Part shown: one piece after another, positions 8,101 through 17,802 of the stretch
Numbering within the stretch: position 1 is the first letter of the stretch
How the letters are laid out: every line of letters starts with the position of its first letter
DNA from: an uncultured Opitutia bacterium
Lineage (GTDB): Bacteria > Verrucomicrobiota > Verrucomicrobiia > Opitutales > JABJCN01
Length of the DNA: 32,255 nt
Assembly: GCA_913048125.1 (NCBI GenBank)
Contig: CAJWWL010000007.1
Location: 1 to 32,255 of the forward strand
Direction: 5' to 3'
Made by a program: the position numbers and the translations under genes
The notes under the pieces: generated by a model
Told to the model about the DNA's origin: nothing
Database searches by the model: none
Seen by the model: the letters and a program-made list of their open reading frames with translations, nothing else

Positions 8101-9705
8101 ATGCAAGGAGCCGAGAACGAATACCAGATATCGCCTGAGGGTCCATTGGAGAAAGTGGATTCCCATTTTTTCCAACATGCCGACACGTTTTTTCAACAAA
8201 ACCACTCCATTGGCCTTACATTCGATGATGTGACCCTCGCCACAGACTTTTCCAATGTTTTGCCCAAGAACACGATTCTGGATACATCCCTTTCCGAGCA
8301 GGTTCGATTGAGTCTGCCCATTTTATCTTCGGATATGGATACTGTTACCGAGGCAAACATGGCTATTGCCATGGCTCTTAATGGAGGTTTGGGCATTATT
8401 CACTACAACATGTCCGCTAGGCAGCAGATCAAAGAAGTCGCGCGAGTTAAGAATCATGTCCATGGGGTGATTCAAGATCCTATCACCGTAGGTCCAGATC
8501 TTTATGTGGGAGATGTTCTCGACCTTGTTGATTCAAAGGGTTACCAGTTTCGCAGTTTTCCTGTTGTTGATGTTGGTGGGCGTCTTGTGGGAATGCTTGC
8601 AGGACGCGTTGTTCGTTCCAGATACCAAGGCCAGAAGGTCACTGAAGCAATGATTCCTCGTGCTGAAGTGTTCACAGTCAAGCAGTCTGAGTTACAACCC
8701 GACCCAATCGTCATCGCTGACAAGTTTTTTGACGAGCACCCTGGGATACACAAGCTGCTCGTTGTCGATGATGATGATAGCCTATGCGGTTTGTATACAC
8801 TTAGCGACATTGATCGTATCAAGGACGAAGCACGCTCTCAAATCCGACCATCCAGAGATGAGGATTTCCGCTTGCTTTGTGGTGCCGCCGTTTCTGCCAA
8901 GCGGACTTCTTCAGGTCAACTGGACAGAGATGCCTTCGCCCAGCATATCGGTGAAATGGTGGACGAACGCCTCGACGTTGTGGCGATATCTACTGCACAC
9001 GGACACACAGAAGGGGTGGGGGAGTCAGTACGTTTCCTACGTGAACAATTTCCAGATCTCACAATCATCGCTGGAAATGTTACGACAGCGTCCGGAGTTT
9101 CCTACCTTGCTGACTGTGGTGCGGACAGCATAAAAATAGGTCAAGGGCCGGGTTCGATCTGCACGACACGAATTGTCGCAGGAGTTGGCATACCACAGAT
9201 GACCGCACTTTATGCTGCTTCTCGAGCCTCTAAAGCAAGCAATGTCAAAATCATTGCTGATGGAGGTATCACCAAATCCGGAGATATCGTTAAAGCCCTT
9301 ACGCTCTCAGATGCTGTCATCTGTGGTGGACTCCTCGCGGGTTGTCAGGAGGCTCCAGGTCGCGTCATGGAAATCAATGGTAAACTATATAAGGAATACC
9401 GAGGAATGGGTAGCCGTGCAGCTATGTCTGAAGGCTCTGCCGCTCGCTACGGACACGACGCGAAGGATGTCAATCTAAAGGCAACTGCTGAAGGAGTCGA
9501 AGCCCTCAAGGAGGTCTCGGGGCCTGTTCGCAAGATCCTGCTCGATCTCAAAGGTGGTATTCAGTCAGGTATGGGGTATCTTGGTAGTGCAGACCTGGAA
9601 GAACTCCGCAATAAGGCGCGTTACATAAGGGTCAGCCCAGCTGGGCAGCGCGAAGCCTCACCCCATGACGTAGTTGAGATCAAAACTGGCGACAAGAATC
9701 TTTGA
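8101..9705 (+). CDS. guaB: IMP dehydrogenase
   Basis: [12 protein letters not shown]-type insert, catalytic loop [20 protein letters not shown], and flap [19 protein letters not shown]. The start may instead be GTG 8155. Confidence 0.95.
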   Translation: MQGAENEYQISPEGPLEKVDSHFFQHADTFFQQNHSIGLTFDDVTLATDFSNVLPKNTILDTSLSEQVRLSLPILSSDMDTVTEANMAIAMALNGGLGIIHYNMSARQQIKEVARVKNHVHGVIQDPITVGPDLYVGDVLDLVDSKGYQFRSFPVVDVGGRLVGMLAGRVVRSRYQGQKVTEAMIPRAEVFTVKQSELQPDPIVIADKFFDEHPGIHKLLVVDDDDSLCGLYTLSDIDRIKDEARSQIRPSRDEDFRLLCGAAVSAKRTSSGQLDRDAFAQHIGEMVDERLDVVAISTAHGHTEGVGESVRFLREQFPDLTIIAGNVTTASGVSYLADCGADSIKIGQGPGSICTTRIVAGVGIPQMTALYAASRASKASNVKIIADGGITKSGDIVKALTLSDAVICGGLLAGCQEAPGRVMEINGKLYKEYRGMGSRAAMSEGSAARYGHDAKDVNLKATAEGVEALKEVSGPVRKILLDLKGGIQSGMGYLGSADLEELRNKARYIRVSPAGQREASPHDVVEIKTGDKNL

Positions 9706-9717
9706 TTGATCTTTGCT

Positions 9718-9750
9718 ATGGCTTGACTGTCTAGTCAGCCATTAATTTTT
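9718..9750 (+). terminator. Rho-independent terminator-like hairpin between guaB and purA
   Basis: ATGGCT-T-GACT-GTCT-AGTC-AGCCAT (10 bp with a 1-nt bulge and a 4-nt loop), followed by TAATTTTT. Confidence 0.6.
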
Positions 9751-9766
9751 CGATAGCTTCAATATC

Positions 9767-11314
9767 ATGGCATTAAAAGCATTTTCCAGTCAGCTCATCA
9801 CAGGTGCTGGCATCAGTATGGGTGACGAAGGTAAAGGTCGTCTTATGTATGAGGTACTCGAAGACCTCAAGGAACTTACAGGGGAAGATGACCCTGTCTC
9901 AATGATCCTAAAGGTTAACGGAGGCGCTAATTCGGGCCATACAGCTGCAGGCCTCAAGCATAACCTACTACCTTCTGGCATTACCGATACTTCGATTGCC
10001 CACTTAGGCGTCGGTATGGGTGTGGTAGCGGATCCTCGCAAGTTTCTTTGGGAGGCCTTACCACTTGAGGACCGAGGCTTTACTGTTTTGGACCGCCTAT
10101 TCATTGACGAGAGGACAATGGTGAGTGATCTAACCCACCGTCTTCTAGATCTTGCCTGGGAGGATTATCGAGTTTACGTTTTAAATGAGCCACCTCGGGG
10201 ATCCACAGGTCGTGGAATTACTCCTGCTTACTCTGATGAGGTCAATCAGCAGCAGATCTTCTACCATGAGTTTCTGGAATCCAAAGAAGCATACTCCCAA
10301 AAGCTTTCTCGTAGGGCTGATCGAGCCCTTGATATGATCCAACATGTTTGTCGTGTAACTCCTGAGCGCTGGGCCAGTTTCTTTGACATTTTGACAGAGG
10401 CAGAAACTCGGGCAAACCAAGAGTCGATCAACACTGGTATTTTCAGTGCTGATGAATTCGATTTCACTCAATTCAAAGGTACGGAGCCCTATACCCTTAA
10501 CTTTGAACGACTTCTTGAGGTTTACTGGTCGGCCGGAACTAAGCTCGGGATTTGCGTTGGTAATGTTCCTGAAAAAGTACTCAGTATTATTTCCAATGGT
10601 AAATACCTGATTGGAGAATTTGGTCAGTCCTACTGGCTTGATAAACGTCGTGGATTTACACCGAATGTCACCGCCTCTCACACCTTCACTCCTGAGCTCT
10701 TTCAGTCTGCAGGCATACCTGCCCAGCCTGTACATAACGTCGGCGTATGCAAAGCCTATGATACCAAAGTTGGAACTCATATCTTTCTTACCCAGCTTGA
10801 AGAGGAGCATCCACTGAGCCCTATTCTTAAAAAGCTGGAGTTCGGTACTTCTACAGGTCGTCAACGCATGGTCGGTTGGTATGATGCTGTAGAGAAGGGG
10901 GAGGCTTTAAAGTATGGAGGATTTCAGGATCTGGTCATCAATAAAATTGATGCCTTAGGCCATGAGGGTGACTGGAAAGGCGATTTGAAAATCTGCACCG
11001 CTTACAGGGATCCTGATGGCAAGATTGTTCGCCATGTCCCACGTAATGAAGAGTATCGCCGTAGTCTGACGCCCATATATGAAGAAATCCCTGGTTGGGC
11101 TGAAGACATTTCAAGCGTTCGCAGTTTCCAGAATCTTCCGATCGAGGCACAACGGTATGTGGCTGTTATGGTCCGAAGCACTCTAGACATTGCTTATCCA
11201 AACGGTTACCCCGAATCTTTACCTCATGTCCGATTTGTAGGGATTGGCCCTATGCCTGGGCAGATTCTTAGAGACTTACCTGCTACAGAAGATTTAGTTC
11301 AGGGCTCAACTTGA
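9767..11314 (+). CDS. purA: Divergent adenylosuccinate synthetase (PurA family)
   Basis: MGDEGKGR P-loop, [12 protein letters not shown]...[40 protein letters not shown]. 515 aa, with a divergent central region. Confidence 0.82.
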   Translation: MALKAFSSQLITGAGISMGDEGKGRLMYEVLEDLKELTGEDDPVSMILKVNGGANSGHTAAGLKHNLLPSGITDTSIAHLGVGMGVVADPRKFLWEALPLEDRGFTVLDRLFIDERTMVSDLTHRLLDLAWEDYRVYVLNEPPRGSTGRGITPAYSDEVNQQQIFYHEFLESKEAYSQKLSRRADRALDMIQHVCRVTPERWASFFDILTEAETRANQESINTGIFSADEFDFTQFKGTEPYTLNFERLLEVYWSAGTKLGICVGNVPEKVLSIISNGKYLIGEFGQSYWLDKRRGFTPNVTASHTFTPELFQSAGIPAQPVHNVGVCKAYDTKVGTHIFLTQLEEEHPLSPILKKLEFGTSTGRQRMVGWYDAVEKGEALKYGGFQDLVINKIDALGHEGDWKGDLKICTAYRDPDGKIVRHVPRNEEYRRSLTPIYEEIPGWAEDISSVRSFQNLPIEAQRYVAVMVRSTLDIAYPNGYPESLPHVRFVGIGPMPGQILRDLPATEDLVQGST

Positions 11315-11360
11315 TTTCTTCGCTTGCCTACATCCGAGTACCGGAAACAATTCTACTGCC

Positions 11361-12767
11361 ATGAGTTCAGAAAAACAGGCTACTTGGGGAGGTAGGTTTT
11401 CAGAAGGTCCTGATAGGTTGATGCAGCTTTTCAGCGAGTCAGTCAGTTTCGATGCACAGCTTGCTCCCTATGATATCGAATGTAGCAAAGCACATGCCTC
11501 CATGCTGTCGCACGTTGGCGTCATAACAGTTGAAGAACGAGATGCGATTCACGGCGCCTTAGAGGAGGTCCTCGATGACATTAAGGCTGGTCGCTTCAAA
11601 TGGGATATTGCACTCGAGGATGTTCACATGAACATTGAGCAAGCACTTGCTGAGAAGACTCCTGCCTCTGCAAAGCTTCATACCGCGAGAAGCCGGAACG
11701 ATCAAGTTGCCACTGATATGCGTCTATTTTTCAAAGACGCTTGCCAGTCTCTTATTGTCGATGGTATCTGGAAAGTTCAGCAAGTACTGGTTGAACTCGC
11801 AGAGCAATCAAAGTCCTTTTCTATTCCTGGCTACACTCATTTGCAACGTGCGCAGCCTGTAAGTATTGCCCACCACTTGCTCGCGTATGTTGAAATGTTT
11901 GCGCGGGATGAAAAGAGACTGCTTCAAGTCTGGGAAAGTGCTAATATTTGTCCCCTCGGTTCTGGAGCAATTGCTGGAACAACGCTACCAATTGACCGAG
12001 AGTTCGTCGCCCGCGAACTTGGTTTTGTTGATGCTGAAGATCGCCCCCGCGTGACTCAGAACAGTATGGATGCCGTAAGTGATCGCGATGTTTTCATTGA
12101 TTTTGCCAGCGCTTGCGCCGTTTGTGGTGCCCACATTTCCCGCCTATCTGAGGATTTCATTCTTTGGAATAGTTCGGAATTTGGTTTTGTCGCGCTGCCA
12201 GACAGCTTTACTACAGGCTCAAGCCTGATGCCGCAGAAGAAGAACCCCGACTCCTTTGAGCTGCTTAGGGGTAAGGCAGCTAGGCTTCAGGGAAATCTTC
12301 AGACTCTACTTACCCTCGTTAAGGGCTTGCCTCTAACGTACAATCGAGACCTTCAGGAAGATAAGCCTCCTGTGTTTGATTCTTTTGATCAGCTTGCTTC
12401 CTCTCTGGATGTCCTTGCCGGAACCCTTGCTGGGGCAAGTTTTAACAAGGATGCCTGTGCGAAGGCAGTTTCTGATCCAGTTCTGTTAGCTACAGATCTT
12501 GCTGATTACTTGGTCTGTAAGGGTGTCGCCTTTCGTGACGCACATCATGTTGTGGGTGAACTTGTGGCTTTGGCTGAAGACAAGAATGTCCCCTTGGATA
12601 AGCTGGAAGACTTTGATGTATCCAAGGTGCATGATGCCCTTGCTTCTGACTGGCGTGATGTGTTTAGACTAGAAACTGCATTTAAGTCTCGTGAAAAAGT
12701 CGGTATGCCTGGGCCTATCCAGATAGAACAGCAAATCAAGCGCTGGCGGGATACTCTTAAAGCATAA
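11361..12767 (+). CDS. argH: Argininosuccinate lyase
   Basis: [56 protein letters not shown]. Confidence 0.96.
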   Translation: MSSEKQATWGGRFSEGPDRLMQLFSESVSFDAQLAPYDIECSKAHASMLSHVGVITVEERDAIHGALEEVLDDIKAGRFKWDIALEDVHMNIEQALAEKTPASAKLHTARSRNDQVATDMRLFFKDACQSLIVDGIWKVQQVLVELAEQSKSFSIPGYTHLQRAQPVSIAHHLLAYVEMFARDEKRLLQVWESANICPLGSGAIAGTTLPIDREFVARELGFVDAEDRPRVTQNSMDAVSDRDVFIDFASACAVCGAHISRLSEDFILWNSSEFGFVALPDSFTTGSSLMPQKKNPDSFELLRGKAARLQGNLQTLLTLVKGLPLTYNRDLQEDKPPVFDSFDQLASSLDVLAGTLAGASFNKDACAKAVSDPVLLATDLADYLVCKGVAFRDAHHVVGELVALAEDKNVPLDKLEDFDVSKVHDALASDWRDVFRLETAFKSREKVGMPGPIQIEQQIKRWRDTLKA

Positions 12768-12783
12768 TATGCACTTCGGTTCT

Positions 12784-13392
12784 TCAATACGGAGCCGCCC
12801 CAGCAATGCCAACACGGATTTCTATATCGTTGGCAACTTTTAATAGCTTTTGGCCGGGGTTGATTCCATAATCGTCCCGCTTCACAACGAATTTGGAACG
12901 CACCACTAGGAGGTCGCCTTCTACTCGATTACGTTCAGCTAGGCGGCCCTTGAGAAACGTCAGGGTCACTGGTACGGAAATTTCCTTTGATGCCTTTAAT
13001 ATGGACATTTTGCCCACCGCATTGCCGATGTAGTTATCTCCCTGTTTTTTTACGTCAGTCAGTTTTTCTAGGGTGAAGGTGATTGCAGGGAAGAGATTTA
13101 CATTCATCCATCCATCCCCATGCATATGCTCCTTCATCAATTTGTTGGCAACGTGAAGGCTGGAAGTATTTAGAATAACTTTGCCCGTTGTTTTTTCTGG
13201 AGCTTTGGGATCGAAGGTTACGTTACCTGTAATTCCAGCGGCGTTTCCGTAGATGGGTTCAAGTAGGGATTCCATCTCGAAGGTTATACTGTTGACCCCT
13301 TTTTTGTCGGCTAGGTCGAACTGGATGGGCTTCGCTGTAAGCCCAGCAAATAGAGAGAAAACAGTTAATGAGATGGGTAAAAATTGTTTCAT
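12784..13392 (-). CDS. YceI-like family protein with an N-terminal signal peptide
   Basis: Hydrophobic N-terminus MKQFLPISLTVFSLFAGLTA. YceI-like pattern: SLLEPIYGNAAGITGNVTFDPKAPEKTTGKVILNTSSLHV...DGWMNVNLFPAITFTLEKL. Confidence 0.78.
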   Translation of the reverse strand: MKQFLPISLTVFSLFAGLTAKPIQFDLADKKGVNSITFEMESLLEPIYGNAAGITGNVTFDPKAPEKTTGKVILNTSSLHVANKLMKEHMHGDGWMNVNLFPAITFTLEKLTDVKKQGDNYIGNAVGKMSILKASKEISVPVTLTFLKGRLAERNRVEGDLLVVRSKFVVKRDDYGINPGQKLLKVANDIEIRVGIAGAAPY

Positions 13393-13421
13393 TGTCTTAT
13401 CAGTTTTTTGGAATTTTGTGG

Positions 13422-14489
13422 TTAGAGAATCAGCATTGCATCACCATAGCTGTAGAATCTATAGCCTTCGCGCAAGGCTTCAGCATAGATTTTTTTTAAC
13501 CACTCAATACCATCTGTGCTTCTCGGGGTTAGGAAGGCTGAGACAAGACACAGTAATGTAGATCTTGGAAGGTGGAAATTTGTTATGAGTGCATCCACGC
13601 CAAGAAACTCTTCTGGAGGGTATAGAAAAAGGTTGGCTTCCGAGCTAAATGCACCGGTTAATGAAGTACCTTCTTTTGCTTTCTTGCGTAAAGCATCTTC
13701 GATGGTACGCACGCTGGTAGTGCCGACTGCGACCCTTGGCGCTCCTTTATTATTTTGTATTTCTAAAAATGTAGCTTCAGATATTTTGTATAGTTCTGAA
13801 TGCATCGGATGATCTTCCAGTTTTTTGGACTGGATTGGTTTGAATGTTCCCAGACCAACCCGAAGGAGTAGGTCATGGAAAGCAAAGCCTTGTGCCTGCA
13901 TCTCTGAAACAAGTCTTTCCGTGAAATGGAGGCCTGCAGTGGGTGCAGCAGCAGCAATCTTGTGTTGATGGTCAGCGTACACAGTTTGGTATCTTTCCGT
14001 ATCTTGAGGCTCGCTCTGCCTGCCGATATATGGAGGTAAAGGGAGTTTGCCCAGTTCCTCCGCAATCTCGTCAATTGCCCTATCATTTTCACATTTGAAA
14101 CGTACTAGACTTTGACCGTCTTCATTCTTTTCTAGGACTTCAGCTGTAAATCTGTTTTTGACTTTAAACGTACGGCCTTGCTGGAGTTTTCGACCTGGTT
14201 TTAGCAGACACCACCATTCTTCCGGTGTTTGTGCCGGATTTAGCAATAAGCATTCTACTTTGCCCCCAGTTGGTAGGTTCGCACTTAGGCGGGCTTTCAA
14301 GACGGAAGCTACATTTCGGAACAGTCGACTTCCTTTCGGAAGAAGGTTTGGGAGTTCCCGGAAGATATGGTGACTGATCTCTCCGCTCTCCCGGTTTACA
14401 CACAGGAGTCTGGATTGGTCACGGTGTCGCGCAGGTACCTGGGCAATCTGCTCTGGTGGAAGTTCATAATCAAAGAGGTCAGTATCCAT
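13422..14489 (-). CDS. queA: S-adenosylmethionine:tRNA ribosyltransferase-isomerase (queuosine synthesis)
   Basis: FDYELPPEQIAQVPARHRDQSRLL, AAAPTAGLHFTERL, VGLGTFKPI, GTTSVRTIE, ITNFHLPRSTLLCLVSAF. Confidence 0.96.
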   Translation of the reverse strand: MDTDLFDYELPPEQIAQVPARHRDQSRLLCVNRESGEISHHIFRELPNLLPKGSRLFRNVASVLKARLSANLPTGGKVECLLLNPAQTPEEWWCLLKPGRKLQQGRTFKVKNRFTAEVLEKNEDGQSLVRFKCENDRAIDEIAEELGKLPLPPYIGRQSEPQDTERYQTVYADHQHKIAAAAPTAGLHFTERLVSEMQAQGFAFHDLLLRVGLGTFKPIQSKKLEDHPMHSELYKISEATFLEIQNNKGAPRVAVGTTSVRTIEDALRKKAKEGTSLTGAFSSEANLFLYPPEEFLGVDALITNFHLPRSTLLCLVSAFLTPRSTDGIEWLKKIYAEALREGYRFYSYGDAMLIL

Positions 14490-14526
14490 TGTTTTGATTC
14501 AGCTATTGCGAGCTTAGGTTAACGGT

Positions 14527-14559
14527 GCTACCGACTCTCATTTTGTCAAATGCGGTAGC
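14527..14559. other. Compound hairpin in the queA/acs divergent intergenic region
   Basis: GCTACCG-ACTCT-CATTT-TGTC-AAATG-CGGTAGC: a 7-bp outer and 5-bp inner stem stacked on one side, with a 5-nt ACTCT bulge. Confidence 0.55.
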
Positions 14560-14668
14560 CAGAGATATAATCACTTCGCCTTGACCTCTATCGGTCTCAG
14601 AGGCATATCCCTAAGGCTCTCTTTATCCCCTAAATCTTACCCAGTTTCACCACGAAATAGATAGCATC

Positions 14669-16630
14669 ATGAGCGATCAACAGATGGACACCGTTCTCGC
14701 AGAAACCCGTAAGTTTTCACCGCCTGAAGATTTTTCAAGTAAGGCGCATATCCAGAGTATGGAGGATTACAAGGCCCTCCACCAGCGTAGTATTCAAGAC
14801 CCGGAGGGCTTTTGGTCTGAAGTAGCTTCAGAATTACATTGGTTTAGGAAATGGGACACTGTTCTCAATGATGACGACAAACCTTTTTTCAAATGGTTCG
14901 AAGGAGGTAAGACGAATATTAGCTACAACTGTTTAGATCGGCATCTCGATGGTCCCAACCGTGACAAGCCAGCCATTATCTGGGAGGGTGAACCTGGAGA
15001 GTCGAAAACACTTACCTATGCAGAAATGCACAGCCTTGTCTGTCGTTTCGCCAATGTTCTGAAAAGTCTCGGAGTTAAGAAGGGTGACCGTGTGGCTATC
15101 TATTTGCCGATGGTCGTTGAATTGCCTGCTGCTGTTCTTGCTTGTGCTCGAATCGGAGCCGTTCACAACGTGGTTTTCGCAGGCTTTTCTTCGGAATCTA
15201 TAAAAGATCGTGTTTTGGACTCCGAAGCAAAGCTCGTCATTACTGCTGACGCTGGATGGCGCCGTGGTAAGGTGCTCGCACTTAAAGATATCGTGGATGC
15301 TGCTGTGGAGGACTGCGACTGTGTGGAGAACGTCCTCGTTGTAGAGCGTGGAATCAAAGAGGAGTTTCCTCTTAATATTAAGCAAGGTCGCGATCACTGG
15401 TACCATGAACTTGCAGAAAACCAAAGTGATGATTGCCCTGCTGAGGAGTTGGATGCTGAGGATATGCTTTTTCTCCTCTACACCAGTGGGACAACCGGCA
15501 AGCCAAAGGGCATCATGCACACTCAGGCTGGCTACATGGTTTACACTTATCTGACCGCTAAATATGTCTTTGATCTCAAGCCTGAAGATGTGTACTGGTG
15601 TACTGCCGATGTTGGTTGGATCACTGGACACAGCTACCTAATTTACGGCCCAATGCAGAATGCCGCAACGGTCGTTGTCTATGAAGGTGCTCCGAACTGG
15701 CCTGACAACGGTCGATTCTGGGAAATTGTTGAAAAATACCGGGTCAGCATCTTTTACACTGCGCCAACAGCAATACGGGCTTTTATGAAGTGGGGTGACG
15801 AATGGCCTAAAAAGTGCGATCTTTCTAGTCTTCGGCTGCTTGGTACAGTAGGAGAGGCAATCAATCCAGAAGCATGGATCTGGTATCATGAGTTAATTGG
15901 GGGTAAGCGATGTCCAATAGTAGACACCTACTGGCAAACGGAGACTGGCGGCATCATCCTATCTCCACTGCCAGGAGTCACTCCGACCAAACCTGGTTCT
16001 GCGACCCTTCCCTTTTTTGGTATCGACCCTGCCGTTCTCACTGATGAGGGAGAAGAGGTCCGTGCAGGTATCCTCTCCGTTCGACAACCTTGGCCTGGTA
16101 TGACACGTGGTATATGGGGAGATTCTCAGCGATTTAAGGATACTTATTGGTGTAAGTGGGGTGGACAGTATTACTTCCCGGGTGATGGCGCTCGTAAGGA
16201 TGAGGATGATTATATTTGGATTCTTGGGCGTGTAGATGACGTAGTGAACGTATCTGGCCACCGTATTGGCACTGCAGAACTAGAGAGCATCTACGTCGAG
16301 CATCCATCGGTCGCAGAAAGTGCTGTTATTGGCGTTGCCCATGAGATAAAGGGCCAAGGATTGGTATCCTTTGTAACAGTTCGCCAAGGTTTTGAAGGTA
16401 GTGATGAACTGCGCAAAGAACTCAACGGACTTGTCGCACAGAAAATTGGAAAGTTTGCTCTGCCTGAGCGCATTGTCTTCTCACCTGATCTGCCTAAGAC
16501 TCGTTCAGGTAAGATTATGAGGCGACTGCTCAGGGACATAGCTGAAGGCCGCGAACTCGGTAATGTCACTACACTTGCTGACCCGACCATAGTCGAGAGT
16601 CTTCAAGAACAGTTCAATCAGGGAGCCTGA
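14669..16630 (+). CDS. acs: Acetyl-CoA synthetase
   Basis: LYTSGTTGKPKGIMHT, DTYWQTETGGIILSPLPG, GRVDDVVNVSGHRIGTAELES, KTRSGKIMRRLLR. Confidence 0.97.
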   Translation: MSDQQMDTVLAETRKFSPPEDFSSKAHIQSMEDYKALHQRSIQDPEGFWSEVASELHWFRKWDTVLNDDDKPFFKWFEGGKTNISYNCLDRHLDGPNRDKPAIIWEGEPGESKTLTYAEMHSLVCRFANVLKSLGVKKGDRVAIYLPMVVELPAAVLACARIGAVHNVVFAGFSSESIKDRVLDSEAKLVITADAGWRRGKVLALKDIVDAAVEDCDCVENVLVVERGIKEEFPLNIKQGRDHWYHELAENQSDDCPAEELDAEDMLFLLYTSGTTGKPKGIMHTQAGYMVYTYLTAKYVFDLKPEDVYWCTADVGWITGHSYLIYGPMQNAATVVVYEGAPNWPDNGRFWEIVEKYRVSIFYTAPTAIRAFMKWGDEWPKKCDLSSLRLLGTVGEAINPEAWIWYHELIGGKRCPIVDTYWQTETGGIILSPLPGVTPTKPGSATLPFFGIDPAVLTDEGEEVRAGILSVRQPWPGMTRGIWGDSQRFKDTYWCKWGGQYYFPGDGARKDEDDYIWILGRVDDVVNVSGHRIGTAELESIYVEHPSVAESAVIGVAHEIKGQGLVSFVTVRQGFEGSDELRKELNGLVAQKIGKFALPERIVFSPDLPKTRSGKIMRRLLRDIAEGRELGNVTTLADPTIVESLQEQFNQGA

Positions 16631-16647
16631 AGCCAGACTTATAAAAC

Positions 16648-17766
16648 GTGTCTGGGGAATACGTCACCCAAATTGTCAAAGGTAAGGCTGGCTGGTCCGC
16701 CCTTCTTCCCGAGTTGGAAGAGTTGAGCGCATCAGCAGAGTCATTCAATCCCTACTTCTCACCTGAATGGCTTGATTCTTGGAGTAGTCATGTTGGGATT
16801 GCATATAATCCTGTTCTGTTAACTGTTCGGGAGCAAGATGGACAACTATCGGGTTTCTGGCCTTTTGTAGAGACCCCCGCAATTTTTGGAACTGGATTGT
16901 GGCCTATGGGATACCATGCCTCTGATTATCTGGATCCTCTTGCGCGAAAGACTGATCCTTTGCTGCTCATCACCCTTGTTAAAGGTCTTGGTAGATTACT
17001 AGAAGAATATCGCTTCATTTGGTTGCCTCTCCTACGCAAAGCTTTCGCACAGGATATTTTCCGCCCCTTCTTTGCCCGATGTCGACAACCCATGCTATTT
17101 GAGCCTGGTGCCACTCGCCATACCATTGAGCTTGCAGATCGGAAATTTGACGAACTTATAGAGTCCTCTCTTGGTCCAAAAACTCGAAAGACTCTACGTT
17201 ATACCCGCCGCAAGCTAGAGGGAAAAGGTAGTTTAGAGATTACCTCGGTAGCATCCGAAGCTGAAGTCCGAGAGGCCCTTTCTCAGTTTGAGCAGGTAGA
17301 AGATGGGTCTTGGAAAGCTTCAAAGGGTACTGGATTATTCCATCATCTTGGGATGCGAGAATTCTATTTAGAGCTCCTACCTAAGCTAGCTTCGAGAGGT
17401 AGTTTACATCTTCGTTTCCTAAAGTTGGATGGTAAGGCTATAGCCTGCGAAATCGCGTTTGAAATCGGTGGCCATTATTGCTTACACAACACTTCGTTTG
17501 TTAATGGTTTTGACGAGTATTCCCCTGGCCGACACCTACTCCTAGATAGTATTGAGCAAAGCACTGAAAGGGGACTCGAAATATTTGACTTCATGCAGGG
17601 TCACCAAGAGTACAAGCAAAGGCTTGGGACTCATTCTGAGCCTATCTACACCGTGTCATTGTTCCAAAAAAGTTTCTTGGGCAAGCTCAACAAATTTGTC
17701 ATTGGAGGAATCCAAAAGCGTCGAGCTGTAGCTCATTCTAAAAAGAGTGAGGACGAGGATCTTTAG
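16648..17766 (+). CDS. GNAT / CelD (BcsL)-like acetyltransferase
   Basis: SFNPYFSPEWLDSW N-terminal motif, LGPKTRKTLRYTRRKLEGKG, DGKAIACEIAFEIGGHYCLHNTSFVNGFDEYSPGRHLLLDSI. GTG start. Confidence 0.75.
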   Translation: MSGEYVTQIVKGKAGWSALLPELEELSASAESFNPYFSPEWLDSWSSHVGIAYNPVLLTVREQDGQLSGFWPFVETPAIFGTGLWPMGYHASDYLDPLARKTDPLLLITLVKGLGRLLEEYRFIWLPLLRKAFAQDIFRPFFARCRQPMLFEPGATRHTIELADRKFDELIESSLGPKTRKTLRYTRRKLEGKGSLEITSVASEAEVREALSQFEQVEDGSWKASKGTGLFHHLGMREFYLELLPKLASRGSLHLRFLKLDGKAIACEIAFEIGGHYCLHNTSFVNGFDEYSPGRHLLLDSIEQSTERGLEIFDFMQGHQEYKQRLGTHSEPIYTVSLFQKSFLGKLNKFVIGGIQKRRAVAHSKKSEDEDL

Positions 17767-17802
17767 TTCGTCTCTTCTTAGGGGACAAAATAAATCTGAG
17801 AC

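Noticed and set aside
8046-8186. N-terminal extension of menC ([10 protein letters not shown]...)
   Set aside because: It would overlap the divergent guaB start, and the enolase-fold N-terminus begins at MRFRFEHKPYQRAF.
8660-9133. 157-aa ORF in another frame of guaB
   Set aside because: Overlaps the conserved IMPDH catalytic and CBS regions; no independent support.
10181-10864. 227-aa minus-strand ORF antisense to purA
   Set aside because: Fully inside a well-supported coding gene, with no recognisable domain and composition typical of a codon-bias shadow ORF.
9767-11314. PurZ-type 2-aminoadenine (Z-genome) synthetase
   Set aside because: The catalytic Asp in GDEGKG is retained and no phage or other Z-pathway genes are nearby, so it is better treated as a divergent PurA.
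14933-15631. 232-aa minus-strand ORF antisense to acs
   Set aside because: Opposite strand of highly conserved acs coding sequence; no domain features.
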